The notes beneath the pieces were generated by a model, which saw only the letters and a program-made list of their open reading frames with translations, was not told where the DNA came from and did no database searches. Below, one piece after another: positions 34,695 through 45,720 of a stretch of 64,000 nt of DNA. Both the position numbers and the translations under genes were made by a program. Origin of the DNA: Chionoecetes opilio (taxonomy: Eukaryota; Arthropoda; Malacostraca; Decapoda; Majidae); the NCBI GenBank assembly GCA_016584305.1, contig JACEEZ010001805.1, positions 209,501-273,500 of the forward strand, given 5' to 3'. The first letter of the stretch is position 1. The number at the start of each line of letters is the position of its first letter.

Positions 34695-35164
34695 CCGGGG
34701 TCTGGTAATGGGGTTCTGACATTTATGTCAGGAGAGTACAATAGGGAGTCTTGGTTGAAACTGCATATTTACCAATATTTATTACAAGTGTAAATACTAA
34801 TGGTTATGGATAGATAAAACTTTAAATTTCTTCAGTAAAAACACCAACATTACTGAGGGTATGTGTAACTCTTGTTTATGGTATATTATTGTGTAACACC
34901 AGCTGGGTTTTTTTTTGGGGGGGGGGTAACCTTTCTCAAGTTCATTTCAATGTAATTAGAGTTAGGTTAGTTCCTCCGGTATTATTCCAGATGAACACCG
35001 AATTCACTTTGGTGTACGAAACTATTTTTTTCTGGCGAGTTTTTATGTGTTTTGGATTATTTTGCTAACCGTTTCTGTCGCAAAATACTTTTTTTCTTTT
35101 ACTTAGGTAAAGGTTGAGTTAGGCATAGGTATGGTTAGGTTAGATATGGTAAGGTTACGGGTTA
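34695..35164. other. No recognised gene; short dispersed repeat
   Basis: 35029-35085 (CTAACCGTTTCTGTCGCAAA region) recurs at 44200-44262. A G run lies at about 34918-34926 and TTAGG-type motifs at 35100-35160. Confidence 0.5.
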
Positions 35165-35198
35165 CGTGGTTGGCTCGGGTAAATCCGAGCCAACCACG
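35165..35198. repeat. Perfect hairpin, 14-bp arms
   Basis: CGTGGTTGGCTCGG (35165-35178) and its exact complement (35185-35198) with a 6-nt loop. No poly-T follows, so it is not an obvious terminator. Confidence 0.8.
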
Positions 35199-37140
35199 CC
35201 AATTTTGGAGCTTCAGCCCCCGCAAAATGGGCTGCAGTCGGCACCGACTGGATTGACTGGAGCAAGTCCTGTCGTGGAGATGTGAACGGGCTTTTAGGGG
35301 ACCATAAACTAACCCTTTTTTTCACTTAATAATAGAAAATAACGGTAGATAATGGGTTCTCATCATCTAAAAGAATAATTAATAAATACGTAAATGGAGA
35401 AAGAAAAGCTGATCAACCCGGATAAATATTTTGCTTAATCAAACCAAAACATAAGATAAGATCAAGTAGGTCAGTCCATATGCTTATATTGTTTGTTGAT
35501 TATAGGTGGTGAGCAAGAGTGAGTGAAAATTTTATCGGTTTTAAGAATGAATGTCTCGCCCACCAGTAACAATTAACTATAGCCGTATTAGCATTCATAC
35601 ACAACCTACCTAACTTTATATAGTAGTATAATATGAAAAAACCCACACTAAAATAAAATATATAGTGAATATTCTTACCATATAAATTACTTTTAACTAT
35701 TTAGGTTAAATAAGCAATGTGGGAGACATCTTAGATAGGGAAGTGATAGGATAGGTGAGTGATAATTGGTTAATGTAGGATATTTAATATTCAGGTTTAA
35801 TAATTAGCATTCAAGCTTTTTAAATTTCCATAACCTTGGGCTTTTTTCTTATGAACTGTTCGTGCATCTAACTAAAACCTGCCATATCAAACCATACCTA
35901 TTAAAATAATAACTTTTTTCAGCTATCATGGAATTCTTGTGGCAATGGAACACGACAGGCTGCACTTGGAAAGGGTCTTCAGAGTCGGCTTGATCCTCTA
36001 GAGTCTAGATTTTCAGTGACAACCACCACCTACGGTATTACCACCTACCCTCCCATGAGATCCTGCAGCTCTGTGAGGAGATTGGGCCACAGCTTTCCAG
36101 ACCCACCAATAGGACTGTAGCAATTCAATCCACACTCAAGTCTTGGTTGCCCTGCACTTCTTTGCTAGTGAATCATTCCAGTGTGTTAGGTGACACTGTT
36201 GCTCTTAGTTAGATTACTTAAATTCCCCATACTCCATAATAGCTGACAACAAAAACAGGTTTAAAATCCAACTTAAGTAATGCATACCTAAATCAAGTAC
36301 TTATGTACTATACTCAGTGGTATTTCAAAATATAACTTTTCTTATTTCATCCACTGCTATTCTAATAACTGCTCATCAGCTTCAACTATTTCAACTTAAT
36401 TATCAGCAAGAAATTATGTTGGATATGTCTTGTCTTTTCCTGTTTGTATAAAAGTGAGACTACTACAGTGTTGAAATCATCATTTTGAATTTTAATATTA
36501 TCAGTATATTATAGTTGTAAAGTTGTTTGATCGAAATGTAAGCGTTTGAATTTTAGCTGTACGTACAAGGTTATTGGAAGTACTGAATCATAACTCAGCG
36601 ACTCGGAGTACTAAAATTGAATTTTGAATATGCTAAATTTTTGTCGTATACCGATTCTGTATGGCCTCACAACGATCATGACCCCCCCTTAGCTGTACGG
36701 GCTCTCTGCGCTTGCCAAAATCATGGGCTACACAGAAAAAATTTACCTTGCATGCCACCCCACCCCTCCTTGTCAACTTTGTGGTTACGTCACTGACAAT
36801 GTCATTATGATTTCATTATATGTTAGACATTTTTGAGTAATTCCCTTCCAAATATCACTTCATACACGGTGGAAGAACTATTTCCCTAAGGCACCTGCGC
36901 ATTTTTTTATCTACCCTAAATAACTCGAACCTAACAACTTTAAAAACTATGGGAAAGATTCGTTACAGTGACCCTCGCCATTTTCAGACGAAACTATATT
37001 TTTCTGATAGAATATGCTGTTTTAAGAGAATCTGACCTTTGTTTTTTTGTGACAATCACTAGATTCTTTTTTACCCTCTAGACCCCCCCTGTAAAAAACT
37101 AGTGATCACTAGTTTTTTTTCAATTTCAAAGTAAGATAAA
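35199..37140. other. No recognised gene
   Basis: AT-rich, without long open frames or boundaries I can place. 36705-36775 resembles a degenerate hAT-type right end but is too weak to call. Confidence 0.45.
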
Positions 37141-37730
37141 AATGAACGAGGACTGCGCGGTCATTTTCCTTAGACACTGACTAGTTTTTCTTTGCCTAAA
37201 ATTAGTGCTTTTTTCAGATATTCTTATTTCCGGAAACCCATTTTTTTTTTTTTTTTTTTTTTTGTCACCAAAACCTACGTTACGTTTCCATTGTTAACAA
37301 TGTATCTCATTCAGAAAAAGCACTAAAACTTGGCCGGAAAAAATAAACTTTTGTCTCAGAAAACAGAGAAGTAACGGAATTGTACGGAAACAAGTGATTC
37401 CCGCCCCGCATTCGCCAGCCGCCGAGTGATCCGCTCTGCCTAGAATATTATTATAAAGAGACCCTAGCTCGGCACCGCCCTGCCGGGACCCATTATTACC
37501 TTAACCGAACTGAACCTAACCTCCCCCTCGGCCCCCTGGCGGGATTATTAAACTCACCCGAACCTTTTAACCTAACCTAAAGGTTAGGGGCTATATAATT
37601 TCTACAATATGTATATAAGTTTTGAAGGTTATCCGGAAGTTGATTAAAACTGCGCAGCATACTGAACAAAAAATAATACAGAAAACATAAGTAGTAACGG
37701 CGGTAGCAACCGCGCAGTTCTCGTCCATTA
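37141..37730. mobile_element. Elements with TAATGGACGAG-type ends, compound
   Basis: The left end (ATGAACGAGGACTGCGCGG at 37143) resembles the termini of the element at 34141-34691. The reverse complement of the same end lies at 37711-37730 (AACCGCGCAGTTCTCGTCC). A second inverted match to the left arm lies at 37310-37395, so at least two related insertions overlap here. A T run is at 37242-37263. A lone end of the same family is at 61230-61253. Confidence 0.6.
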
Positions 37731-37732
37731 TA

Positions 37733-37885
37733 ACCCAATACTCTCCTGACAACTGTGGGGGACGGGGGGGGGGGGTGCGCAGAACCTCCTGCTAGTTAAC
37801 TAACCTAACCTGGGCATTGATCACGTAACCTAACATCAGTGGGAGGTTTTCGCCCCTTCCCAGATCCCCCTTGAGTTATTTTTAA
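37733..37885. repeat. Dispersed repeat, CCAATACTCTCCTG... GGGCATTGATCAC type
   Basis: Shares blocks with 20205-20325, 57175-57320 and 57355-57500. All copies have a GGGG-rich middle and an AACCTAACCTGGGCATTGAT segment. Confidence 0.7.
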
Positions 37886-37895
37886 TTTCGGTAAA

Positions 37896-38488
37896 TTTCT
37901 AGTGTTTGCCCACACTCTCCCACTTCCCCCAAACAAGTTTGGGGACCTGTGGGAATACGGGGTTTTCGGGAGGGGAACAAATTATGCGTCGGAAACACAT
38001 AATTTAAGAGTTGTGTAGGGGGCTAAAATTCCCTAATCTAGGGTAATTTCCTTATATCTAGAGAAATTTGCATAACCAAAATTAACCTAACGTAGCCAAA
38101 TTTAACCTAACCTAGCTGGGGCTTGACCCACCGATAACCTAACCTAAGCTAACCTAACCAAAGCTAACCTAACCAAATCTAATCTAATCTAACCAAATTA
38201 ACTTATCCTAGCCTAACCAAATCTAACCTAACCTCCTAGCGAGGGTTTGGGAGGGTGTTCTCGACACTTCGGTCATCATTCTGTGAGGATCGTCAGGTTC
38301 ACACGTCTCTGGACTCGGAAGAAATCCAATACATTTTCCGTAGATCTAGGGAATTTTTTTAACACTCCTAACTCAAAAACTATGTGGTTGCAATGCATAT
38401 TTTTTTTACCACAGCCAAATATCCCGCATTCCCCCAGGTCCCCAAGCCTGATTTGTGAGAGAGGGGGGGTATGGGCAAACACTAGAAT
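37896..38488. mobile_element. Long-armed MITE with AACCT telomere-like core, copy 1
   Basis: Arms of about 170 bp: the left begins TTCTAGTGTTTGCCC and the right ends with the complement, GGGCAAACACTAGAA. Both carry the AAATTATGCGTCGGAAAC or complementary block and a CCCTAGATCTAGGG-like palindrome. The centre (38085-38235) is a degenerate AACCT/AACCAAATCT array. A second copy is at 57568-58227. No protein is encoded. Confidence 0.85.
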
Positions 38489-38524
38489 AATACCTTAATT
38501 TCCGACGGCTGTTGTAGGTGTTAT

Positions 38525-38600
38525 AATTACTCCTTCTGATAAGAACGAAACGTTCAGTAAAACCACCACCGATCGTGTGTTGGTTTAAACTGCACATATA
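38525..38600. repeat. Dispersed GAACGAAACGTTCAG repeat
   Basis: ACTCCTT... GAACGAAACGTTCAG followed by TTGGTTTAAACTGCACATAT. The same pair recurs at 57520-57552 and 58305-58378. GAACGAAACGTTC is itself palindromic. Confidence 0.7.
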
Positions 38601-38610
38601 GCCGGTTTAT

Positions 38611-38872
38611 GGAACTGTCGCCGAAACGCCAACCGAAAACTCTCGCCGACAGGGGAACACTCGCCGACGTGGAAATTTTCGGCGACAGTTCCACTGGTAA
38701 GGACCGTTCACTAACCTAACCTTGATATTGGTCAACTAGCCAACATAACCTAACCACATAACCTAACTCAAGATCAAGAACTAGAATTGTCGCCAGAAAT
38801 AGGAACACACGCCGACATGAAAAATCGGAACATTGGCCGACGTCGGCGAGAGTTCCTATCGGCGACAGTTCC
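38611..38872. mobile_element. MITE with GGAACTGTCGCCG ends
   Basis: Left GGAACTGTCGCCG at 38611 and complementary right end at 38860-38872, with several internal GTCGGCGA/TCGCCGAC repeats and a short AACCTAACC core (38710-38765). Related fragments are at 33729-33780, 56265-56370 and 56513-56530. Confidence 0.72.
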
Positions 38873-38969
38873 AGGTACCAAATAGCCTACCCTTTCACAC
38901 TCGTTTTGCAGACCTATAAATAACAGTAGAAAGGTGAAAAATACTTTAATCTGGGGGGGTCTTTCTTAA

Positions 38970-39132
38970 AACCCGAGCCCCTGTCCACCCAGCAGGGTTT
39001 AAAGGTACCCGGGGGTTAGCCGGGGTTTGTGACCCCACCTCCCGGGATGGTGGCTTCGGCCAACACTAATGCTGCAGCGGTAGATCACTATGGATCTGAG
39101 GCATTATCCTCTAAACAAACAAACAAACAAAA
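38970..39132 (+). repeat. SINE-like repeat with (AAAC)n tail
   Basis: The sequence around CCCTGTCCACCCAGCAG and GGTACCCGGGGGTTAGCC resembles a short interspersed repeat I associate with crustaceans, and it ends in about five AAAC units (39112-39131), a typical retroposon tail. The call rests on recall plus the tail. Confidence 0.5.
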
Positions 39133-39545
39133 CCCACTGGTCATGTTATACATACACAAATATTAGGCAAATTCTCCACTTTTTCTCCTTGACAGATAAT
39201 TGATTGATTGATTTAATGCCTAAAAAGGTGAATGTGCCAGATCCTTGACAGATAAGACGAAGAATCATTGCATGTGTAGAATCACACACGGACACATCAT
39301 ATCAGGCTATTTTGTTGTGTTTTTCAGCAAAAGTCATGATTTTTTTTAATAGATTACCTCGTATCAGGTGACAGGTGTGCAAAACGAACCTTTATGATGC
39401 ACAATAATGAAAAATAAGCTCTTGAGACATCATTTACTACAATTATGGAGTTATGATACATGAACTTTAAATGAAATTTGTTTGTAAACAAAAGCACGTG
39501 TAAGCCCAACACGCATCATGTAAGCGTGGAGATGATTGGCTGTTG
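39133..39545. other. No recognised gene
   Basis: AT-rich, no open frame of note. Confidence 0.4.
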
Positions 39546-39706
39546 CGCGACACGAGACCCCTCTGGTGGCTACCAGTGGCAATTGACCTCGTAGCTTACT
39601 AGATGCTTACAATATCGTTGCCGAATACAGTTTTGCCATCTCTCGTAGCGGTCTAGTAACTTCGACCTCGTAACAGGGTATCGCTGGTAAGTTTGCTGAA
39701 TCCGGC
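39546..39706. repeat. Inverted, diverged copy of the 380-bp repeat's left half
   Basis: On the minus strand it reads GGATTCAGCAAACTTACCAG and continues with ATTCGGCAACGATATTG, GTTACGAGGT and TGGTAGCCACCAG blocks, in the same order as 32060-32215. Confidence 0.65.
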
Positions 39707-41304
39707 CCCTGGGCTGTGGGCCACCCACTCTGTGTCGTCAAAGGGCGGCAGGACTGATAAGCGACAAGATCAACAGGTACTTTACAAGGGTAATCAAGAT
39801 GGTCGGCTGGTGACTGAGCGCCACTCTATGCAGGGCAGACCGTGGTGCTCAGCGTGACCGGCAACTTGACAAGTGACTGACGCCATGAAACACGGGAGAC
39901 AGTTTTGTCTGTCTTACCAAAAACATCCCTGCTAATATAACAGCAACCCAACTGTATCTGGTGACCTCAGGACTCGGTGTCTGAAAGAGGATAATCACCA
40001 AATTTTAGAAAACCAGGCGTTTTTCACCAGTTAAAGATAAGTCTCCCGGCGTCTACAGGTGGGTCTGACATCAGCTTATTTGGATGCTGTGGACCACACA
40101 CGCGCCCTCCATCTGACGCATTCGTTACATCGCATAACGCGTAACAAGCAGAACTCAGCACACGTGTTTCTCCTAAAGGGGGGCCGCCAAGTGGATGATT
40201 TCACCCGCGGGGGGCAAGGAAGCGTGCCCTCGACCCTCCCCACCTCCCCCGCCACGCGTGAACGCTTGAATTTTTCCCTCATCTTCCAGCGTTCCAGTGT
40301 TGCTACAGAACACTGAGGGACGTGACTAATGTCCGTGGCACCACTGGTCAAGTTTGACATCCAGGTAAAAATTGTAAGAAACCTGACGTCACCAAAGACA
40401 AGGTGGGGCAGCCCGGGCCCTCGGGACGCTCGTGTGGTTTTCAAATGAAGATATTCAATATAACTTCCTCAGGTTTCCACTCTTATTCATGATTAAATGA
40501 ACGATATTTCCTTGCACGAAATATTCAGGAAATTGCAGCATTCTAATTGGTTCTAAAAAGAAAAAAAAAGCGTGCTTGGGGAGGAGTAGGAGTAGGAGTA
40601 CTCTGAGAAAAAAATGTGAGTACTAGATTGGTTTTTGTAGATAAAATTTTAAATGCTGTAATGACTCGTGCATTACATGCAGCAGCGGGGGAACCAAACA
40701 TCCAGGACGACAACACAATGTACTGCATGACATGAACATATACTAATAAATAAAAGATGAAACACGAAAGTAAATAATTGAGAATGACTTTAGTGTCTCG
40801 TGACAATTTAAAATTCTAACTATTGTACGATGGTATAAAGTTTCCCTCGCAGGATTTAGCGAGGCATTGGTGGTATGAGAGTATATCTTAATGCCTTATC
40901 TTTTTTTTAGGGTTCAAGTCAATGCGTTAAATGGGAGGAGGAGGAGGGGAGGAGGAGGAAGTGGTGATGGCGGGGTGAAGACAAAAATTGAATTTTATTT
41001 TTGCGCCAGGAATGAGGGCGCAGGTAGGGTAGTGAGCACCCCTCCTTCTCCCCCTACAACGAGGCACTCGATCTTGTACAGCGCCGCCTCGTCTTCCTCC
41101 ATCAGGGCGCTTAGGGTGCCACTTACCTGTCCGCCCCGCCTGCCCACATTGTTACCTTGCAAATCCCTGTGTTACCCACGCGACGCTGAAATTATCCCCC
41201 GCAGCAGTGTGTGTGTATGTAAGCATGTATGTGTGCGTGAGGGCGTGGCCGTGTGCATGGACAAGGGCTGTAATGTTCTTATGCAGGAGTGTGTGTGTAT
41301 TCAC
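39707..41304. other. No recognised gene
   Basis: The frames 40059-40316 (plus) and 40076-40444 (minus) overlap on opposite strands and neither carries a domain. 40891-41349 is open but low-complexity at the start and Ser/Pro-rich. I see no clear promoter or exon structure. Confidence 0.4.
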
Positions 41305-41575
41305 TCACGGTCTTGTCCACGCGAATGGACTCGCGATCGCCATTTTTAAAACCTCCCGGAAAGAGCATGAAGCATGTATTGACCGATCTTTGGATATGGT
41401 GGGACCTCGCACACCACACACCCCATCCCCTTGTTCAACGGGGACAGTAACCGCCCGCATTTGTCAATGAAAAATCCCCAGAAGCAAGCGGGGTCGGAGA
41501 TCGAACGCCCAACCACAGAATGGCGCATACTGGACTGGCTTTCTTATCCAGTTGACCACGCAGGCGTGTGTGTGT
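41305..41575 (-). repeat. tRNA-derived SINE, minus-strand copy
   Basis: On the minus strand, a GTGGTCAACTGG A-box-like segment (41548-41559) is followed by a GGCGTTCGATCTCC B-box-like segment (41497-41510), then a body with GGTTACTGTCCCC and GGGGATGGGGTGTGT blocks shared with 52796-53056, and a CACA-rich tail at about 41285-41310. Diverged from the other copy, including in the B box. Confidence 0.75.
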
Positions 41576-42440
41576 GTTGTGTGTGTGTGTGTCTCTCTCT
41601 AGCCCTTCCGGTTAAAAAACCCTCAGATTATCTCAAAGCACAGGTATTTACAGGGCCGGCTGGACAAGTGATGGGTCACCTTCCGCGGCCACGCCCTCCC
41701 TGCCCTTCCCCTGCGGGACTACCCTTTGCGGTGGTCAGGACGTTCCCACCCCCTGCGCGCCCCTCATGACCCGGGTTCCTAATGTGTGCCTCAGATGGAC
41801 CACAACACCCCAATTAAGTTTCCAGCAGGTGTTAAGCCCAATTGCCAGCGACCCCCTTCACAGGGAGCGCGGGAGACAGCGGCTACCGGAATTTGCATCT
41901 TTGTTTCAGGCGAGGGTGGAACTGCGAGGCGAGGCGCTTCCCGTGTTGTTTGTTTGTTTGTTTGTTGGCTCTTTCTCTCTCTCTCTCTCTCTCTGGCTAT
42001 CATTGGTTCTCTCGACAGTCAGTCCTTGCGCTTTCTTGTATGCGATGATTGCTCGTTTGTCTTTGACATTTTTTGTTTTTTACATACCAGTAGGTTTAAC
42101 TGTTTACTGTTTATCTTACATTTTTTTCAGCGTCTTCGTTCGTGTGTAAGAGAACCACATAAACATTTATTCATTCTCCACGATAAATTGTATTCAATAA
42201 CAATTTCATATACCCATTTATATCTACTACTCAAATATATTAATTAACTAAAACTGTATGCCAATTTATCAAAAAATATTTATATCTGGCGTTTATGATA
42301 AATAATGTGTATTATCAACTGAATTAGAAGAATGTAATATATTGTTTTTGAAACCCGCGCCCTGCAGCTGGTTGGCATCCGCACTCTTCACCCTGACACC
42401 CAAATTTTCTAATAACCTGTGTAACACACCCCACACACAC
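41576..42440. other. No recognised gene; TTTG and CT short repeats
   Basis: GTGT-rich start (41567-41592), GTTT units at 41946-41966 and a CT run at 41972-41993. Open frames over these are low-complexity. Confidence 0.5.
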
Positions 42441-42443
42441 ATC

Positions 42444-42447
<4 letters not shown>

Positions 42448-42521
<74 letters not shown>
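42448..42521. repeat. (TA)n microsatellite
   Basis: About 37 TA units. Confidence 0.97.
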
Positions 42522-42525
<4 letters not shown>

Positions 42526-42539
42526 TTATTTTGCAGAAG

Positions 42540-42541
42540 GG

Positions 42542-42575
<34 letters not shown>

Positions 42576-42593
42576 GAAGGAGATAGAGAGAAA

Positions 42594-42642
<49 letters not shown>

Positions 42643-42663
42643 GGGAGAGAGAGAGAGAGAGGA
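42540..42663. repeat. (GA)n microsatellite
   Basis: Interrupted GAGA array; the Leu/Ser frames on the minus strand are artefacts. Confidence 0.95.
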
Positions 42664-43519
42664 AAAGTATACAAAACACAGATAAAACACCATAGATCGA
42701 CAGAAACTTCACGTCGTTGATCCGAACTCGAAGAACCATAATCAGTTAACATTATATACTTCTCCCCGAGACTCCCTTCCCTTCCCTAACCTCGTCTTCC
42801 CTTCCTGCAAAACACTGGTCCCCCTTCCCTTCCCCAACACAAAAATGGAGGACGTGAAGACGCAGGAGCAGCAAACAAACACTTTCCCCTCCACAACAGC
42901 AATTGTGGTGCTCTTTTATGGTCAACATGGCCGTCTGTGTGAACGTTGTCTTGGGCAGTATAAAAGAAAGCAAGGGGGGTGGGAGAAGGGAAGGAGGTGA
43001 GTGGCACAAAAAAGCTAATTCAAGTTGACTGAGACTCCGGGCGGTCATGTGACATCCGCCTCCCCATGGTGGGAATGGGAGTGAGCATGGACGCCCACGG
43101 CGTGCACAGGTGTCGGGGCACCCGAGACTCAGGTGTTGGTGCAAATCAAAAAGCTGCAGCGGTTTGACTGATAAGGATCGAGAAAGTAATTGGGTAATGG
43201 AAAGTTTTTCCCCCTGGGTTTCCTCTGCCTCTACCCCCCGCCTTCGGTCGGTGGGGTTAGAATGGAGGCCGTCACCCCCCACTGACAGTTAACAGAGGGC
43301 ACCAGCTATGTGACCACCACAGCACCGCACGCTGACTTTTTGCCCTGACGGTGATTATGGCCAGCATGCAGGGTGTCCACACAACATTATTACCTGTGAT
43401 ACCCTTTTTGGATTAAAAAGACATTTTATATCTTTTTCAAATAAAGTCAAGACCAGCAAACTCGCCTCTGCCATAGTGCTCTAAGACGCCTGAAAGCGAA
43501 CGACCGAGGAATAGGAATG
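42664..43519. other. No recognised gene
   Basis: The minus-strand frame 42752-43282 is open for 176 residues but shows no domain; composition is GC-rich, which favours chance open frames. Confidence 0.4.
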
Positions 43520-43524
43520 AGGAC

Positions 43525-43789
43525 CTGGGGGGACTTTTCGAAGAGGCTCTAAACTACACCCTCTTAGCGTCCTAAGAAACCCACTTAGTTATACGGGGCC
43601 AAGAAGACTAAATAAGGAAGCATTTTTCGGAGTTCATCTTAGCCTCGTGTAAGGCTAAGACCTTCTTAGTGCCACCACTTCCCTTTAACCAATCAGCGTG
43701 GGGCGACACAAGTCTGTATTTGGCGGGAAATACGTATAAACAAACCTCGGCGTATACCACGCCGAGGTGTCTCTCTCTCTCTCTCTCTC

Positions 43790-43836
<47 letters not shown>

Positions 43837-43880
43837 ACTCTTCTACTCCTACTCCTCTCTCTCTCTCTCTTCTACTCCTA

Positions 43881-43975
<95 letters not shown>

Positions 43976-44575
43976 CCTTTTTTTTCTTCTATTATTTCTT
44001 CTCCCTCCTCTTCCTTCTCCTTGAGTTGCCAGATATGTATTTCTGCTACAGTCACAGTGCATTGTCAACACGCCGAGGGATCTCTCTCTCTCTCTTTTTT
44101 TTCTTCTATTATTTCTTCTCCCTCCTCTTCCTTCTCCCTTTTCATCCTCCACACACACATCATAGCCAGTATGTGATATTATCGTGAATAACGAAACTTT
44201 TTTTCTGGTGAGTTTTGATATGTTTAGAATTAATCTGCTAACCGTTTCTGTCGCAAATCATATCTATTCCACCCAGCCCACCCCTATATATATATAGTAT
44301 TATATATAATATATTTATACATAGTGTATTATACAGCCTAACATACTATATACAGTCTAAAATATATAATATATAACCAATAATATAACCATTGTTGTTA
44401 TGGTGACGAAGAAAATTGCGGGCTAAGACGACCCCAACCCTGCCTTAGTTTACACTCGCTGCACTGTCTTAGGCGGAGCGAAATTTGCTTCCGAAAATGT
44501 CCACCTAGCGCTAAGATGGTCTTAGCCCCTAAGATGGTCTTAGTAGTGTTCCAAAATGCCCCCCCTGGTCTTCCT
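43525..44575. mobile_element. Possible inverted-repeat element containing a CT microsatellite
   Basis: The left end CTGGGGGGACTTTTCGAA (43526) resembles the complement of the right end near 44553-44575 (CCAGGGGGGGCATTTTGGAA), and both sides carry CTTAG/CTAAG-rich subterminal blocks. No clear target duplication. The interior is mostly the duplicated CT tract. Confidence 0.45.
43745..44150. repeat. CT microsatellite with duplicated flanks
   Basis: A hairpin CCTCGGCGT-ATACC-ACGCCGAGG (43745-43767) precedes a CT array of about 200 bp. ACGCCGAGG plus CT repeats recurs at 44071-44093, and the segment TTTTTTTCTTCTATTATTTC plus the following CTCC/CTTCC stretch occurs at both 43978 and 44094. This indicates a local direct duplication. 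Confidence 0.9.
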
Positions 44576-45288
44576 GCTGGGTTGTGTTCCAGGGCTGTTC
44601 TTGTACCCCTTCTGTATCATGCCGCCCTTGGTACAGTGCCTCCTCCTCCTCTTCTTATCATCATCCTCTGCCTTCCACCCTCTCATCCTTGTCTTTCACG
44701 GTTGCTGACGGCGTGATTCCCGTCTCAACACATGTTCACTGGCCAAAGAACGCGTGTTTAATTGCCATATAATTGAAGCGTAAGGGTAATTATCTCGAGT
44801 ATAATTTAGAAGGAGAGGCGAGACGGGGATTCGGGCGGCTGGGCAGAGGCGTTGCAAAAACAATGATCACCTGCCGTGACAGCCACCGCAAGAACCAGCT
44901 ACTTACATTTAATAAAACCACCCGAACGTCTGGCAGGATTGCGTTACAGATCCCGAGTGGCATGCGGTGTAGGGTATGAGCCTGCCACTACTCTACCCAG
45001 CATTCCAACACCACCACTTCATTCCCTGACGCTACCACCCACTACCCTGATCTCCTCCTGGTGTACATACATACCCTAATTCACCTTCACACACCTCACC
45101 TACCACAACCCTCCATCCCTGATCCCTCGCACCCACCTAGATATATACCATCCCACCACTATACCCTCCCTCCATCCATCCCCAAATCTCCACACTACGC
45201 CTGACGCTGGACATGGTCGCCGCGGTACTTCTTCACGCTCAGTCCTGCACTAGAATACAGGTTAGTTGAATCAGCCAGGAGGGTGACG
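44576..45288. other. No recognised gene
   Basis: Short overlapping frames, Pro/Ser-rich, without motifs. The stretch 45000-45200 is CA/CCT-rich. Confidence 0.4.
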
Positions 45289-45290
45289 GT

Positions 45291-45720
45291 ACATAAGAAC
45301 ATAAGAACATAAAAAAAAATGGAAGCTACAAGAGGCATTGAGAGCTACACGTGGTTGTTCCTGTTACTTAACACTACTATATACGTACCTACATCCGCCT
45401 TTCATCCCCATCCATAAAGCTGTCTAGCCTCCTTTTAAAGCTCCCTAATGACTCCGCACTAACGACCTGGCGACTGAGTCCATTGCAATCATTTACCACC
45501 CTATTTGTGAACCAGTTTTTCCCTATTTCATTTTTAATCTACGCTTTTCCAGCTTGAATCCGTTACTTCTTGTTCTACCCAGATTACTAGCCGTAAGAAC
45601 TGTTCCTACATCTCCATTATTGTATCCCTTTATCCACTTAAAAATATACATACCTAAGACCATACCATACAAAACATACCTAAGCTGAATATACAACTTG
45701 ACCTGAGCCGACCTAAGCCG
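45291..45720 (-). mobile_element. LINE 3' end with ATGTTCTT-type tail
   Basis: On the minus strand the frame near 45630-45535 reads FKWIKGYNNGDVG then RTRSNGFKLEKRRL, followed after frame changes by KTGSQIGW and a FKRRLDKFM-like end (degenerate), the C-terminal region after RT in a CR1/L2-type LINE. The 3' end is the octamer-like array complementary to CATAAGAACATAAGAACATA (45292-45311), the type of tail seen in CR1/L2-group elements. The 5' part is truncated near 45720. Confidence 0.65.

Noticed and set aside
35165..35198. An intrinsic transcription terminator
   Set aside because: A perfect hairpin, but with no T run and in eukaryotic DNA.
40059..40444. A small host gene
   Set aside because: Open on both strands with no domain, start context, splice or poly(A) evidence; best treated as chance.
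41766..42247. A 127-153 residue membrane protein
   Set aside because: The hydrophobic part is mainly the TTTG and CT tract; two frames overlap equally, without a recognisable family.
42293..42752. Ile/Tyr and Leu/Ser frames of about 145 residues
   Set aside because: Entirely TA and GA microsatellite.
43767..44187. Long Leu/Ser open frames (and Arg/Glu frames on the other strand)
   Set aside because: They are translations of the CT/GA microsatellite, which is open in several frames without stops.
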